Assembly (NCBI RefSeq): GCF_017744695.1
Contig: NZ_JAGIAS010000005.1
Location: 248,001-312,000 of the forward strand
Reading direction: 5' to 3'
Origin: Dyadobacter sp.
Lineage (GTDB): Bacteria > Bacteroidota > Bacteroidia > Cytophagales > Spirosomataceae
Length of the DNA stretch: 64,000 nucleotides
The position numbers and the translations under genes are program-made. The first letter of the stretch is position 1. The number at the start of each line of letters is the position of its first letter. The notes below the pieces were generated by a model, which ran no database searches, was not told the origin of the DNA, and saw only the letters and a program-made list of their open reading frames with translations. This document shows positions 8,985 to 17,089 of the stretch, piece by piece.

Positions 8985-9236
8985 TGGTCAGGAGTGGTCA
9001 TTGGTTGTCAGGTATTGTCCGGAAAGGTCATTAATGGTCATTGGTTGTCAGGTATTGTCCGGAAAGGTCATTAATAGTCATCGGTTGTCAGGTATTGTCC
9101 GGAAAGGTCATTAATAGTCATTGGTTGTCAGGTGTGGTTAGGAAAGGTCATTAATAGTTGCATTAGGTAAAACAACATCTGACTATTCCTGACCACACCT
9201 GACCACACCTGACAATATATGACAGTATCCGACCAG
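8985..9236. repeat. Four tandem 40-base units built of 10-base GTCA sub-repeats, with an inverted arm
   Basis: Four 40-base units run 9001-9040, 9041-9080, 9081-9120 and 9121-9160. The first three differ at only a few positions and the fourth is more diverged. Each unit is four 10-base sub-units starting with GTCA or GTCC. A loop near 9161-9178 is followed by a shorter inverse arm (about 9180-9236) in which TGAC recurs every 10 bases. It lies between convergent genes and can fold into a large imperfect hairpin. The segment at 9180-9203 recurs with one difference at 17046-17069. Confidence 0.9.
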
Positions 9237-9256
9237 TTTCCCCTTTCCAACGCGAT

Positions 9257-10870
9257 TTACTCAATATGCAAAAACTGCTGCCGTACCTTCTCCTCCTCCA
9301 AATCTAGCTGGGCGAGGTGCTGGCGGATGATTTCTTCTTCGTAAGTTTCTTTTTTGTTGAACTGGTGCAGAATGTGCCGTTTGTGATCAAGAAGCTCCTT
9401 GTTGATTTCCTGGAAGCGGCTGATATATGCGTGCCCTGCATGACCGACCTCCGGATTGCGCACGTGTTCGAGAAAACCAATGTCGCTTTCCAACTTGGAT
9501 TTCAAGCTCTGTAAGAGCTCGTTGTCACCAACTTCCCTGGCATATTTTGTATTGAGCAAATCCAGCGAAGCCGCAGAGAGCTTCCTGCGGATGATCACAT
9601 CCTGTTCGTGGGCGGGTATTTCGTAGTCGCGGTCTTCGGCCTGCATCCATTTGGCGACCAATGGTAATGTAAGGCCCTGGAAAACAAGGGTTACCAGTAT
9701 TACGACAAACGTAATGAACAGGATCATATTCCGTTGGGGGAACGGCTGTCCATTGTCGAGCAGTAACGGGATTGACAATGCAGAAGCGAGCGATACCACG
9801 CCCCGCATACCGGCCCAGCCGAAAATAATGGGCATCCGGTACCCTGGGCTACTGTCGGCGGTTTTGATGAAACGGCTGATGAACACCGTGAAAACGGATG
9901 CGCCTATCGTGCTCGCAATGCGGGTAACAATGACGACCGCCGAAATGATCAGCCCATACCTAATAGCCTGGCCGAGCGAAGCCTCACCAAAGCCCTGGAT
10001 GATCACCGGCAGTTCGAGCCCGATAAGCATGAAGACGATGCCATTCAGCACAAAACCGACTGTCGACCAGACGTTAATGCCCTGAATGCGGCTCAAATGG
10101 CTCAGAATGCTGTGCTGGTTACGAGAAAGGAACAGCCCGCCGGTGACGACGGCAATTACGCCCGAAAAGTGAAATTCCTCTGCCGCGATATACATCGCAT
10201 AGGGCGCTACGAAGGTCATGATCGTGTCGATGCTCGGCGTGGTCGGGAGCCAGCGGAGGATGGCGTAAAAGATGAGCGCTATGCCCAGGCCAATCGCAAA
10301 GCCCATACCGATTACCAGGAAAAAGCTGCCGATGGCCTCGGTAAGGACGAAACTCCCGGAAGCCACCGCTACCAATGCGAAACGGAAGACGATCAGGGAC
10401 GATGCGTCGTTCAGCAGGCTTTCGCCTTCGGCTATGGTAATCAGGCGCTTGGGTACTTTTACATTTTGCAAAATGGAAGTGGTAGCTACCGCGTCGGGTG
10501 GCGAGATGATACCGCCCAGCAGGAAGCCCAGCGCGAGCGTGAACCCGGGTATGAGTGTCTGCGATACGTACGCGATCACGCACGAGGTGAATATCACGAT
10601 AATGAAGGCAAACGAACCGATCACCCGCCGCCATTTCCAGAAATCTTTCCAGGACGTCTGCCACGCTGCTTCATAGAGCAGCGGCGGCAGGAAAATCAGG
10701 AATATCAGCTGGGGATCAATCTCTACCGACGGCAGGCCGGGAATAAGGCTCAGTACGAGACCGCCGAGAACGAGTACGATCGGGTAAGCGATTTTGATCC
10801 TCTGTGCCAGCATGACCAGGAACATGATCACTACCACCAGTGACAGGTAGAGAATAATGGATTCGTGCAT
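9257..10870 (-). CDS. CPA1-family Na+/H+ antiporter
   Basis: This inner membrane cation/proton exchanger of 537 residues carries about 12 predicted membrane helices over residues 1-415. Family features include LIFLIFLPPLLYEAAW, GFLLGGIISPPDAVATTSIL (the conserved cation-binding Pro-Asp), EGESLLNDASSLIVF, and GWAGMRGVVSLASALSIPL. A cytoplasmic, highly charged C-terminal tail (about 416-537) contains helices likely to form a coiled coil. The gene starts 20 bases after the stop of the P450 gene on the same strand, so the two are probably co-transcribed. Its role is sodium and pH homeostasis. Confidence 0.94.
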   Translation of the reverse strand: MHESIILYLSLVVVIMFLVMLAQRIKIAYPIVLVLGGLVLSLIPGLPSVEIDPQLIFLIFLPPLLYEAAWQTSWKDFWKWRRVIGSFAFIIVIFTSCVIAYVSQTLIPGFTLALGFLLGGIISPPDAVATTSILQNVKVPKRLITIAEGESLLNDASSLIVFRFALVAVASGSFVLTEAIGSFFLVIGMGFAIGLGIALIFYAILRWLPTTPSIDTIMTFVAPYAMYIAAEEFHFSGVIAVVTGGLFLSRNQHSILSHLSRIQGINVWSTVGFVLNGIVFMLIGLELPVIIQGFGEASLGQAIRYGLIISAVVIVTRIASTIGASVFTVFISRFIKTADSSPGYRMPIIFGWAGMRGVVSLASALSIPLLLDNGQPFPQRNMILFITFVVILVTLVFQGLTLPLVAKWMQAEDRDYEIPAHEQDVIIRRKLSAASLDLLNTKYAREVGDNELLQSLKSKLESDIGFLEHVRNPEVGHAGHAYISRFQEINKELLDHKRHILHQFNKKETYEEEIIRQHLAQLDLEEEKVRQQFLHIE

Positions 10871-10890
10871 AAAATTCGTTCAGTGTCGGC

Positions 10891-12216
10891 TTATCGGGTG
10901 TACAATTTAATACCGTTGGTCGATTTTAAAACAATTTGCGGGTGCATTCCCACGCTGGAACCGGGCTCACGCACGAAGTCGAAGCGCTTGACCAGCGCGG
11001 CCAGTACCAGCTGCATTTCCATCAGGGCAAATTGCTGCCCGATGCAGATCCGTGGCCCCGCGCCAAATGGCAGGTAGTTGAATTTCGCCCGGTTTTTGAC
11101 GGTTTCGGCCTGGAAATTTTCGGGGTCGAATGCAGTAGGATTTTCCCAGAGATTCGGGTTCCGGTGCAACTCGAAGATCGACATGAATACCGAACTTCCT
11201 TTTGGAATACCATAACCTTCTATTTCCTGATCGACGGTACTTTCCCGTGTCATCGTCCACGCGGGCGGGTACAGGCGAAGGCCTTCTTCGACTACCTGCC
11301 GGGTGTAAGGCATTTGAATAAGCTGCTCGAAACCGGGTACAGTGTCAAAAATTTCACTTTCCTTCCGTATCCTTGCCACAATCTCCGGCTGGGCTGACAA
11401 CTCCCAAAGCAACCAGCTGAGCCCGGTCGCCGAGGTCTCGTGCCCGGCCGCGAACATGGTGATCGCCTCGTCGCGGATCTGTTCATCGTTCATCTGCTCA
11501 CCGGTTTCTTCGTCTATGCTGTCGAGCAATAGTTGGAGCAGATCGTTGGGCGTCTCGCCGGACAAGCGACGTTTTCGTATAAAGTCGTAAACCAGGCTGT
11601 TGAAATACGCCAGGTCGGATTTGAAGCGGCGGTCCTCGCCGTTAACGGCCATCAGCGGCAGGCGGTATGGTTTGCGTACACGCGTGACCAGGTAGGTTTG
11701 TGTGCGGCTTACCTGCCTGTAAATCTGCTCCTTGTCTTCGGTATTCATATTTCCAAACAACGTTTTGAGCGCGATGTCGGAAGTAATGCCCATCATTTTG
11801 GCATCCACATCGATGGCTGCTTTCCCCCGGAATTGTTCGAGTTCTTCGATGAATGCGGCCGTAAGTTCACCCATCGTGATAAACAGTTCCAGCAGGCGCT
11901 CGCGGTGGAATGCAGGTTGTACGAGCCTTCTTTGTCTCAACCAGAAATCGCCGTCGCTGATCACGAGCCCGTTACCGAGCACGGGTCTGAGCATTTTGAC
12001 CGAGTTTCCCTTCTTGAAATTCTTATGGTGCTGTTGCAGCACATGCCGGAAAAAGGCGGGATCACGCGTCACAATAAATTCCCTGAACAGCCGGATCCTG
12101 AACGTATCGCCGCATTTGTCGAAGCCTAGTCGTAAAAAGCGCAGCGGGTCTCGTGCGAAGCGGATCGCCGAGAGCAAGGGAATCGGACCGATTTTGAATT
12201 CGGGGATGGAGCGCAT
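10891..12216 (-). CDS. Cytochrome P450
   Basis: This heme-thiolate mono-oxygenase of about 441 residues has the ATG at 12216 (MRSIPEFKIGP) as its probable start; the longer frame begins at a TTG at 12264. The I-helix oxygen-binding motif (AAGHETSATG), the K-helix ExxR (EEGLRLYPPAW) and the heme loop FGAGPRICIGQQ with Cys at about residue 391 are all intact. No N-terminal membrane anchor is evident, so it is likely soluble. The substrate is unknown. No ferredoxin or reductase gene is adjacent. It is followed by the antiporter gene after 20 bases and preceded by the Dps terminator. Confidence 0.95.
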   Translation of the reverse strand: MRSIPEFKIGPIPLLSAIRFARDPLRFLRLGFDKCGDTFRIRLFREFIVTRDPAFFRHVLQQHHKNFKKGNSVKMLRPVLGNGLVISDGDFWLRQRRLVQPAFHRERLLELFITMGELTAAFIEELEQFRGKAAIDVDAKMMGITSDIALKTLFGNMNTEDKEQIYRQVSRTQTYLVTRVRKPYRLPLMAVNGEDRRFKSDLAYFNSLVYDFIRKRRLSGETPNDLLQLLLDSIDEETGEQMNDEQIRDEAITMFAAGHETSATGLSWLLWELSAQPEIVARIRKESEIFDTVPGFEQLIQMPYTRQVVEEGLRLYPPAWTMTRESTVDQEIEGYGIPKGSSVFMSIFELHRNPNLWENPTAFDPENFQAETVKNRAKFNYLPFGAGPRICIGQQFALMEMQLVLAALVKRFDFVREPGSSVGMHPQIVLKSTNGIKLYTR

Positions 12217-12276
12217 GTCGTAAGAAGCATTGAGAATTACCGCAAATAAACCAATCCCGGGCAAAATGCAATGCGC

Positions 12277-12307
12277 AAAAAAGCCGCGCTCTATTCCAGA
12301 ACGCGGC
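12277..12307 (-). terminator. Rho-independent terminator after the Dps gene
   Basis: Read on the minus strand, a 10-base-pair stem (GCCGCGTTCT with AGAGCGCGGC, one G-T pair) encloses a 5-base loop and is followed by six T residues. It sits 23 bases beyond the Dps stop and upstream of the P450 start, separating the two transcripts. Confidence 0.85.
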
Positions 12308-12329
12308 CCAGGGTGTGCATAGGTTTCAT

Positions 12330-12809
12330 TTATTTCTTCCCGGCAAAGGAGCGCAGCATCCAGGTATTCTTTTCTTTGAACTGCATGAAGCGGTTCACCA
12401 TATCGTTGGTACCGTCGTCGCCGGCTTCTTCGGTGGCGGTGAGCAGCTCGCGCTCGAGGGCGATGAGCTTGCTGAAATCGTCAAGCACGGCGTCCACCAT
12501 GTCGAGGTCTTTCATACCGATCGTATTGATTTCTTTGATCTCCGATTCGTTGATGTAATCCGCAAAACGGCTGTGCGGCGGCTTGCCGAGCGTCAGTACG
12601 CGTTCCGCGATTTCGTCGATCGTTTCCTGCGCGTTGGTGTACAATTCTTCGAATTTCACATGCAGGGTAAAAAAGTTTTGCCCTTTGATGTTCCAGTGGC
12701 AACCTCTTAGTTTCTGGTAATGGATATGGTAGTTGGCGAGGTAGTCATTCAACAGGTCTACAACGGGTTTTACGTCGGTTTCGCTCAGACTGATTGCTTT
12801 GGCATCCAT
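12330..12809 (-). CDS. dps: Dps-family DNA-binding ferritin-like protein
   Basis: This protein sequesters iron using hydrogen peroxide and protects DNA as a dodecamer in the cytoplasm. The ferroxidase signature is present (HIHYQKLRGCHWNIKGQNFFTLHVKFEELY, then ETIDEIAERVLTLG). The frame opens at 12863 with several in-frame ATGs. The one at 12809 (MDAKAISLSE) gives about 159 residues, the usual Dps length, so it is preferred over 12833 or 12863. A strong terminator follows. It is probably stress-induced, but no OxyR-type site was recognised. Confidence 0.93.
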   Translation of the reverse strand: MDAKAISLSETDVKPVVDLLNDYLANYHIHYQKLRGCHWNIKGQNFFTLHVKFEELYTNAQETIDEIAERVLTLGKPPHSRFADYINESEIKEINTIGMKDLDMVDAVLDDFSKLIALERELLTATEEAGDDGTNDMVNRFMQFKEKNTWMLRSFAGKK

Positions 12810-13044
12810 AGTAAATGTGATTGGGATTGACATTGTTTCCGGTAATTCTGTCATCAAAATCATACCAACGAATCAGAAATGGCGCAGTGTTGCGTTAAAA
12901 GTTGCGGATGACGGCTTGTTGATGTCCGGACGCAGGTTTCTATCGTATGAATACCGGTTGCTGGCGCTGACGGGCACGATCCTTGAAGTACTTTTTTATA
13001 CCCATTAATTCCATCCATTTATGTTTCTCAACAATTTAAAATCC

Positions 13045-13698
13045 ATGAAAACGCAGGCTATTCTTATGCTGGGACTCGCGTTTTCGGCCCCTTCTTTCGC
13101 ACAGAATAAAGAAGAAGATAAGATCAATGCCGCCACGGCGGTACTGAGTGATTTCAACGGCATACAAATCCCCGCGCAGCTGATCGAAGCCTCCAAAGGT
13201 ATCATCATCATTCCCAGGATGATCAACGGCGGACTCATCGTCGGCGGCAAGCACGGCAAAGGCCTCGCCATGGTGAAACGTGAAGACGGCGAGTGGAGCG
13301 ATCCGGTGTTTGTGACTATTACCGGCGGGAGCGTAGGTGCGCAGATTGGCGTGCAGGCAGTGGACCTGGTATTGGTGTTTAAAAGTGATAAAACGCTGAT
13401 GAACATCGAAAAAGGTGACTATACCCTCGGTGGCGATGTGTCGGTGGCGGCCGGTCCGGTGAGTAAAAATGCTTCTGCTACAACGGATTACAAGTTGGAA
13501 GCGGAAGTGTATTCGTATTCACGCGCCAAGGGCCTTTTTGCCGGTGTGACGGTGAACGGCGCCATGCTCGACGTCGACGTGCGGGCGAATACCGGCCTTT
13601 ATGGCAGCAAAGCCACCGTCAAATCTATTTTTACGGAATCGAACATTTCATCCAAAGCGATCGACGACCTCCGCGAGAAGCTGGATGATTTCAACTAA
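13045..13698 (+). CDS. Secreted SYLF-domain (Ysc84/DUF500) lipid-binding protein
   Basis: The product has a cleavable signal peptide (MKTQAILMLGLAFSAPSFAQ) followed by one SYLF domain covering nearly the whole mature protein. It shows the glycine-rich pattern GIIIIPRMINGGLIVGGKHGKGLAM, then GGSVGAQIGVQAVDLVLVF and YSRAKGLFAGVTVNGAMLDVD. Family members bind phosphoinositide-like lipids in eukaryotes; the bacterial role is unclear and probably periplasmic. The frame extends up to an ATG at 13021, but 13045 gives the cleaner signal peptide. The KTSC gene follows after 8 bases. Confidence 0.9.
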   Translation: MKTQAILMLGLAFSAPSFAQNKEEDKINAATAVLSDFNGIQIPAQLIEASKGIIIIPRMINGGLIVGGKHGKGLAMVKREDGEWSDPVFVTITGGSVGAQIGVQAVDLVLVFKSDKTLMNIEKGDYTLGGDVSVAAGPVSKNASATTDYKLEAEVYSYSRAKGLFAGVTVNGAMLDVDVRANTGLYGSKATVKSIFTESNISSKAIDDLREKLDDFN

Positions 13699-13706
13699 AT
13701 GCTACC

Positions 13707-13907
13707 ATGCCATCCACAGTCGTTGCACAGATGATCTACAACGAGGAGAAGCAGACATTACGCATCGTATATGTTTCAGGGATGGTGTATGATTACAAAA
13801 ACGTCCCCTGGGAAGTGTACCAGGCCATGAAGGCCTCGGGCTCGAAGGGGACGTTTTTGAACAGACATATTAAGGGTAGTTTTGAGTTTGAGAAGGTTAG
13901 TGGGTGA
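13707..13907 (+). CDS. KTSC-domain small protein
   Basis: This 66-residue protein consists almost only of a KTSC domain. The pattern IYNEEKQTLRIVYVSGMVYDYKNVPWEVYQAMKAS is followed by KGTFLNRHIKGSFEFEKV, matching the domain named after Lys-tRNA synthetase C-terminal fusions. Its biochemical role is unknown. It lies 8 bases after the SYLF gene and is probably co-transcribed. Its TGA stop is also the first TGA of the 8-base repeat array that follows. Confidence 0.88.
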   Translation: MPSTVVAQMIYNEEKQTLRIVYVSGMVYDYKNVPWEVYQAMKASGSKGTFLNRHIKGSFEFEKVSG

Positions 13908-14040
13908 ATGAGTGAATGAGTGAATGAGTGAATGAGTGAATGGGTGAATGGGTGAATGGGTGAATGATCCGCAGTGGAACGGGGAATGAGTGAATGATTG
14001 AATGAGTGATTGAATGATGATTGATCGATTGATGATGGGA
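13902..14040 (+). repeat. One-armed array of 8-base GAATGAGT/GAATGGGT units
   Basis: About eight near-perfect 8-base units run 13902-13966, changing from GAATGAGT to GAATGGGT within the array. After an 18-base interruption, degenerate GAATGATT-type units continue to about 14040. Unlike the arrays at 1242 and 18804 there is no inverse arm, so no large hairpin can form. The array starts inside the stop codon of the KTSC gene. Confidence 0.85.
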
Positions 14041-14087
14041 TGATTTGGCGTGGAATGGGAATGACTCAATAGCGGGTATCCGAATCG

Positions 14088-14184
14088 TAGGCCGCAGAGC
14101 GGCTACCTGTTTATAGCCACCGTATTGCCCCCGCGTCATGTGGCTCCGTAGGAGCCTCCTTCCTTCGGGCCAGCGCCGCCGGCC
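14088..14184. repeat. Cluster of short GC-rich hairpins, REP-like
   Basis: Perfect small palindromes lie at 14091-14103 (GCCGC AGA GCGGC) and 14142-14156 (GGCTCC GTA GGAGCC), joined by GGCTACCTGTTTATAGCC. A GC-rich GGCC-bounded segment follows at about 14169-14184. The form resembles short dispersed intergenic palindromes seen in many Bacteroidota genomes, but only one copy is in this window, so that identity is inferred. No protein is encoded in 13908-14431. Confidence 0.5.
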
Positions 14185-14348
14185 AGAGGTGTTTGATTGG
14201 GTGCGCTGGTAACCAGTTAATGAATTCGAATACAATGGTATAGCGATGTAATCTTGGTAGCATAATATTTCTGCATTGCGATTAGCTCGCATGCCAGGAA
14301 TTGCCATTTTGGTACTTGTACCAATTTCTCACTACACTTTACAAAAAA

Positions 14349-14395
14349 TGAGCGAATGCTCACATTGAGCTAAAAGGAGATTTTCCTTTACTTTG
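14349..14395 (+). promoter_or_regulatory. Possible Bacteroidota promoter with adjacent palindrome before the TonB receptor
   Basis: TTG at 14365-14367 and TTACTTTG at 14388-14395 (one mismatch to TAnnTTTG) are separated by 20 bases. A perfect palindrome, TGAGC gaat GCTCA (14349-14362), lies just upstream of the -33 element and could be an operator. The implied start near 14402 supports the receptor start at 14432. Confidence 0.4.
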
Positions 14396-14431
14396 CGATA
14401 TTTCCATTCGGATATAACGCAACGTCGCTTC

Positions 14432-16978
14432 ATGAACAAAGCTTTTACTGTACTTATTTCCTTCCTTCCACTTGCCGCAAAGGCCCAAAGCCAGCCTGAT
14501 ACATTAAAGGCGCGCTCGCTGGACGAGGTCGTTGTGACAGCTTCGCGGGTGAGCGAAAGCATTCTCGTGTCGCCGGTGAGTGTGCAAAAAGTGAGCGCCA
14601 AAGCGACATCGCTTTCACCTGCGTTGTCGTTTTTCGACGCATTGGAAAATGTACAGGGCGTGCATATGATTACCCCTTCGATGGGGTTCAAGGTACTGAA
14701 TGCGAGAGGATTTTCGAATACGACCAACGTACGCTTCGCGCAGCTGACCGACGGGATGGACGTGCAATCGCCGCACATCGGCGGGGCGATCGGCAACTCC
14801 CTGGGACCTACGGACCTGGATATCGCCAGCATCGAACTATTGCCCGGTACCGCGTCGGCCTTGTATGGGATGAATACCGTAAATGGCCTTGCCAATTTTT
14901 TTACAAAAAATCCATTCAATTCCGAGGGGCTATCGATTCAGCAGAAAACGGCTGCCAATCACCTCCATGATAGCCATAGCAAGGCAAAGCCGTTTACCGA
15001 AACAACGGTCCGTTTTGCCAAAGTCATCACGCCCAAATTTGCTTTCAAGATCAACGGTGCCTTCACAAAAGGCTACGACTGGATCGCCTCCGACCAGACC
15101 GAACTGAATGGCAATGCCAATAGCAGCACCCAGCTGTTCGGCGCGGATAATCCGGCGAGCGACCCTGTCAACAAATATGGCAACGAAAGCTCCAACAGGA
15201 AGACGATCACGCTCGGCGGTAAACGCTACGTGGTGAGCCGGACGGGTTACCAGGAAGCCGAGGTGGTCGATTATAATTTGGAGAATATCAAAGGTGATGT
15301 AGGCCTTTATTACAAAATAGCGCCCGGCGCGACGTTGACCTATACCTACCATTTTGGCCTTCTTGACAATGTATACCAGCGTGCCAACCGGTTCCGGCTC
15401 GAAAACTACCTGGTGCAGCAGCACGGCATTCAATACCAGTCGGCGTCGGTGCAGGCCAAATTGTATGTCAATTCCGAAAATACCGGCCGCTCCTACAATC
15501 TGCGCTCGATGGCCGAGAATATGGACCGCAGCTATAAATCCGACAACGACTGGTATGCTGATTTTACTAAGAGCTTCAATAATGCCATCACCGGCGGGGC
15601 CGCGGTAGCTGATGCCATGCGGCAAGCACGCGCTGCTGCGGATGTAGGCCGCTACCTGCCCGGGACGGACGCTTTCAATGTGCAGCTGCGAAAATTGCAG
15701 GACATCAATAATTGGGACGCAGGTGCCGCATTGCGCGTGAAGGCGGATTTTGTACACGCCGAAGCGCAGGTAAGCCTCACTGAAAAGTACCTCAAATCCT
15801 GGAAAGACAAATACGAGCTCGACATGCTCGTTGGTGCCGACCACCGGACCTATATCATCGTGCCCGACGGCAATTATTTCGTGAATCCCGAGCCCGGAAA
15901 AGATGGTAAAAACATTACCTATGGCAAAACAGGTGGGTTTGTTTCTTTGAATAAGGATCTGTTTCAGAAAAAATTACGTTTCGGTGTGATCCTCAGGGCG
16001 GATAAGAACGATTATTTCAAGACCACTTTCAATCCGAGATTGTCGGCGGTTTACAGCCCGGCACATGAGCACAATATCCGCGTTTCGTTCCAGACGGGCT
16101 ACCGCTTTCCGAGTATTTTCGAGGCGTACAGCAATGTCAACAGCGGCGGCGTGAAACGGGTGGGAGGGTTGCCGGTGATGTCGCAGGGTATTTTCGAGAA
16201 CGCGTGGCTCGCCAACTCCATCACTGCCTTCCAGCAGGCGGTTTTGAATGATATTAACCAGAACAGCCTCACGCAGGATGCCGCGATCGAAAAGAATAAG
16301 AATTTGCTGAAAAAGAACCCGTACACCTATGTGAAACCCGAACATACCCAAACCTGGGAGGCCGGTTACAAAGGCCTTTTCTTCGATAGGGCACTGTTTG
16401 TGAATGCGGATTTGTATTTAAACCGGTATAGCAATTTTATAGCACAGACTAACATGAATGTACCGGTATCGACCGATGCAGTCACTATCCCGCACGACCT
16501 GTACGACAAGGCCCGCCAGGCGCAGTACCGCATGTATACCAACTCACGCTCGATCATCAACAACTACGGTTTCAGCGCAGGATTGAATTACCAATTGGAG
16601 AAGAAATGGGTTTTCGGAGTTAATACCACCTTTGCGAAACTGAAAAACGCCGAAAACCAGGACGGCCTTGAAGACGGTTTCAATACACCCAAGTGGATGT
16701 GGAATGGCTCTGTTTCCCGAACGAATTTGTTCGATCATCTGGACGCCACAGTTTCTTACAAATGGCAGTCCGGCTACTATTCGCAGACATTCCTCGTAAC
16801 CGGCAACGTGCCGTCATACAGCAGCCTCGACGCACAAGTGACCTACCGCGTTCCGGCGCTGAAAAGCCTGATCAAAGTAGGCGCGAGCAATTTGTTGAAC
16901 AAATACTATGTCTCCTTCCTCGGCGGGCCGTCGGTTGGAGGGATGTATTATGTGACGGTGGCGGTTAATGTGCAGTAG
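14432..16978 (+). CDS. TonB-dependent outer membrane receptor
   Basis: This receptor of about 848 residues has the signal peptide MNKAFTVLISFLPLAAKAQ. The frame opens at 14393, but the ATG at 14432 fits the signal and the probable promoter. A plug domain starts directly after it with SLDEVVVTASRVSESIL, continuing with GVHMITPSMGFKVLNARGFSNTTNVRFAQLTDGMDVQSPH and the IELLPGTASALYGMNTVNGLANFFTK turn. A long beta-barrel follows. There is no carboxypeptidase-like domain and no SusD partner, so it resembles siderophore, vitamin or metal receptors rather than SusC. No substrate-specific gene lies nearby and no riboswitch was recognised upstream. Confidence 0.93.
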   Translation: MNKAFTVLISFLPLAAKAQSQPDTLKARSLDEVVVTASRVSESILVSPVSVQKVSAKATSLSPALSFFDALENVQGVHMITPSMGFKVLNARGFSNTTNVRFAQLTDGMDVQSPHIGGAIGNSLGPTDLDIASIELLPGTASALYGMNTVNGLANFFTKNPFNSEGLSIQQKTAANHLHDSHSKAKPFTETTVRFAKVITPKFAFKINGAFTKGYDWIASDQTELNGNANSSTQLFGADNPASDPVNKYGNESSNRKTITLGGKRYVVSRTGYQEAEVVDYNLENIKGDVGLYYKIAPGATLTYTYHFGLLDNVYQRANRFRLENYLVQQHGIQYQSASVQAKLYVNSENTGRSYNLRSMAENMDRSYKSDNDWYADFTKSFNNAITGGAAVADAMRQARAAADVGRYLPGTDAFNVQLRKLQDINNWDAGAALRVKADFVHAEAQVSLTEKYLKSWKDKYELDMLVGADHRTYIIVPDGNYFVNPEPGKDGKNITYGKTGGFVSLNKDLFQKKLRFGVILRADKNDYFKTTFNPRLSAVYSPAHEHNIRVSFQTGYRFPSIFEAYSNVNSGGVKRVGGLPVMSQGIFENAWLANSITAFQQAVLNDINQNSLTQDAAIEKNKNLLKKNPYTYVKPEHTQTWEAGYKGLFFDRALFVNADLYLNRYSNFIAQTNMNVPVSTDAVTIPHDLYDKARQAQYRMYTNSRSIINNYGFSAGLNYQLEKKWVFGVNTTFAKLKNAENQDGLEDGFNTPKWMWNGSVSRTNLFDHLDATVSYKWQSGYYSQTFLVTGNVPSYSSLDAQVTYRVPALKSLIKVGASNLLNKYYVSFLGGPSVGGMYYVTVAVNVQ

Positions 16979-16986
16979 ATAATGAA

Positions 16987-17085
16987 TAGATGGTCAGGTG
17001 TTGTCAGGGATGGTCAGGTGTAGTTTGTCCTATTGCAGCTATGAATGACTATTCCTGACCATACCTGACTACATCCGACGATTCA
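16987..17085. repeat. Inverted array of 10-base GGTCAGGTGT-type units between convergent genes
   Basis: The left arm (16991-17030) is four 10-base units ending in GTCAGG or related. After a short loop, the right arm (about 17046-17080) repeats CCTGAC every 10 bases in inverse orientation, giving an imperfect hairpin. The segment at 17046-17069 matches 9180-9203 with one difference over 24 bases, so this is a shorter copy of the element at 8985-9236. It separates the TonB receptor from the GMC gene and is probably a bidirectional terminator. Confidence 0.85.
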
Positions 17086-17089
17086 TTCC

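Noticed and set aside
8985..9236. Possible CRISPR array
   Set aside because: The 40-base units are contiguous without unique spacers and are made of 10-base sub-repeats; no cas genes are nearby.
10097..10843. 248-aa plus-strand reading frame opposite the antiporter
   Set aside because: Composition is rich in Arg, Gln, Asp and Glu with no pattern, and it lies entirely within a clear CPA1 antiporter gene on the other strand.
14185..14431. Cobalamin or other riboswitch before the TonB receptor
   Set aside because: No conserved riboswitch core was recognised; only a short palindrome and a probable promoter are seen.
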